Positions 63,506 to 64,000 of a stretch of 64,000 nucleotides of DNA are shown one piece after another. Each line of letters begins with the position of its first letter. Position 1 is the stretch's first letter. The stretch comes from Flavimaricola marinus. Lineage in GTDB: Bacteria; Pseudomonadota; Alphaproteobacteria; Rhodobacterales; Rhodobacteraceae. The stretch is from the NCBI RefSeq assembly GCF_900184895.1, contig NZ_FXZK01000003.1, forward strand, positions 1-64,000, given 5' to 3'. The translations under genes and the position numbers were made by a program. A model generated the notes under the pieces. The model was not told where the DNA came from. It did no database searches and was given only the letters and a program-made list of their open reading frames with translations.

Positions 63506-64000
63506 ATGCTGCGCAGTCTCGACATTTCGGACATGCTGATTATCGACCGGCTGAACCTCGCGTTTCAGCCCGGATTAAACGTGCTGACCGGTGAAACCGG
63601 TGCCGGCAAATCGATCCTGCTCGATTCCCTTGGCTTTGTGCTTGGCTGGCGGGGGCGGGCCGAACTGGTCCGCAAAGGGGCGGCTCAAGGGGAAGTGACC
63701 GCGACCTTTGATCTGCCTGATGATCATGCCGCTCATGCGGTTCTGGCAGAGGCCGGGATCACGGCCGAGGACGGCGAATTGATACTGCGTCGCATCAATA
63801 CACCCGATGGCCGCAAGACTGCGTGGGTCAATTCCGTCCGCACCTCGGGAGAGGTCTTGCGGGCGTTGTCCGACACCCTTGTCGAACTGCACGGTCAGCA
63901 GGATGATCGCGGCCTGCTCAATCCACGCGGCCACCGCGCGCTCTTGGACGATTTCGCCGGGGTGACGGCCTTGCTGGAGGATGTTCGCGCAACATGGTCT
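63506..64000 (+). CDS. recN: DNA repair protein RecN (partial)
   Basis: The first 165 codons are visible and the frame runs off the window. It starts MLRSLDISDMLIIDRLNLAF, with Walker A GETGAGKSILLDSLGF and the SMC-like ELHGQQDDRGLL. RecN is an SMC-like ATPase in double-strand break repair. The C-terminal half lies outside the window. Confidence 0.95.
   Translation, partial: MLRSLDISDMLIIDRLNLAFQPGLNVLTGETGAGKSILLDSLGFVLGWRGRAELVRKGAAQGEVTATFDLPDDHAAHAVLAEAGITAEDGELILRRINTPDGRKTAWVNSVRTSGEVLRALSDTLVELHGQQDDRGLLNPRGHRALLDDFAGVTALLEDVRATWS

Overview
The window looks like a chromosomal segment of a marine-type alphaproteobacterium of the Rhodobacteraceae (Roseobacter group). Reasons: the division/cell-wall (dcw) gene order and content with small DUF2484 membrane proteins between murC and murB, an alphaproteobacterial pyruvate carboxylase, a DUF1127 gene followed by CUCCUCCC-loop hairpin RNAs (Cuckoo/CcsR type, known from Rhodobacter), and moderately GC-rich coding sequence throughout. 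No rRNA, transposase, integrase or phage gene was seen.

Layout. (1) 1-6.4 kb: mixed genes: a partial protein with a long Pro-Glu repeat, a SIMPL-domain exported protein, an O-acetylhomoserine sulfhydrylase-type enzyme, two membrane/GT-like hypotheticals, an exported hypothetical, and tRNA-Gly(GCC). (2) 6.4-28.2 kb: a catabolic island. A 12-gene minus-strand run (3-hydroxyisobutyrate-dehydrogenase-like enzyme, LigF-like GST, two alpha/beta hydrolases of the 2,6-dihydroxypseudooxynicotine-hydrolase type, a NitT/TauT-type ABC transporter, an M24 protein, E1alpha/E1beta/E2 of a 2-oxoacid dehydrogenase, a succinate-semialdehyde-dehydrogenase-like enzyme) is divergent from a LacI-family regulator. 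Next to it lie a Liv-type ABC transporter and a two-subunit molybdenum hydroxylase. Near-identical palindromes (GCAATCGNTTGC) sit in both divergent promoter regions and suggest one regulon. Three of its proteins have altered catalytic centres. The substrate is unknown; an N-heterocycle or aromatic amide-like compound that ends in succinate semialdehyde is an inference.

(3) 28.3-36 kb: a small kinase-like ATPase, pyruvate carboxylase, a small conserved protein preceded by a perfect CtrA box, a UvrD/PcrA helicase and a LysE exporter. (4) 36.1-37.0 kb: a DUF1127 gene followed on the same strand by 16 hairpins whose loops carry CUCCUCCC (14 of them with an identical 13-base core), including five 89-bp tandem units. 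This is an expanded Cuckoo/CcsR small-RNA array and the most striking element of the window. (5) 37.4-64 kb: an Mrp/ApbC ATPase, then the dcw cluster mraZ-rsmH-ftsL-ftsI-murE-murF-mraY-murD, a reversed BaiN-type flavoprotein, ftsW-murG-murC, three tiny membrane proteins, murB-ddl-ftsQ-ftsA-ftsZ, then lpxC, bamD and the start of recN. The mraZ leader holds 10-bp-phased TGGG boxes expected for MraZ autoregulation.

All calls are from reading the sequence; no database search was run.
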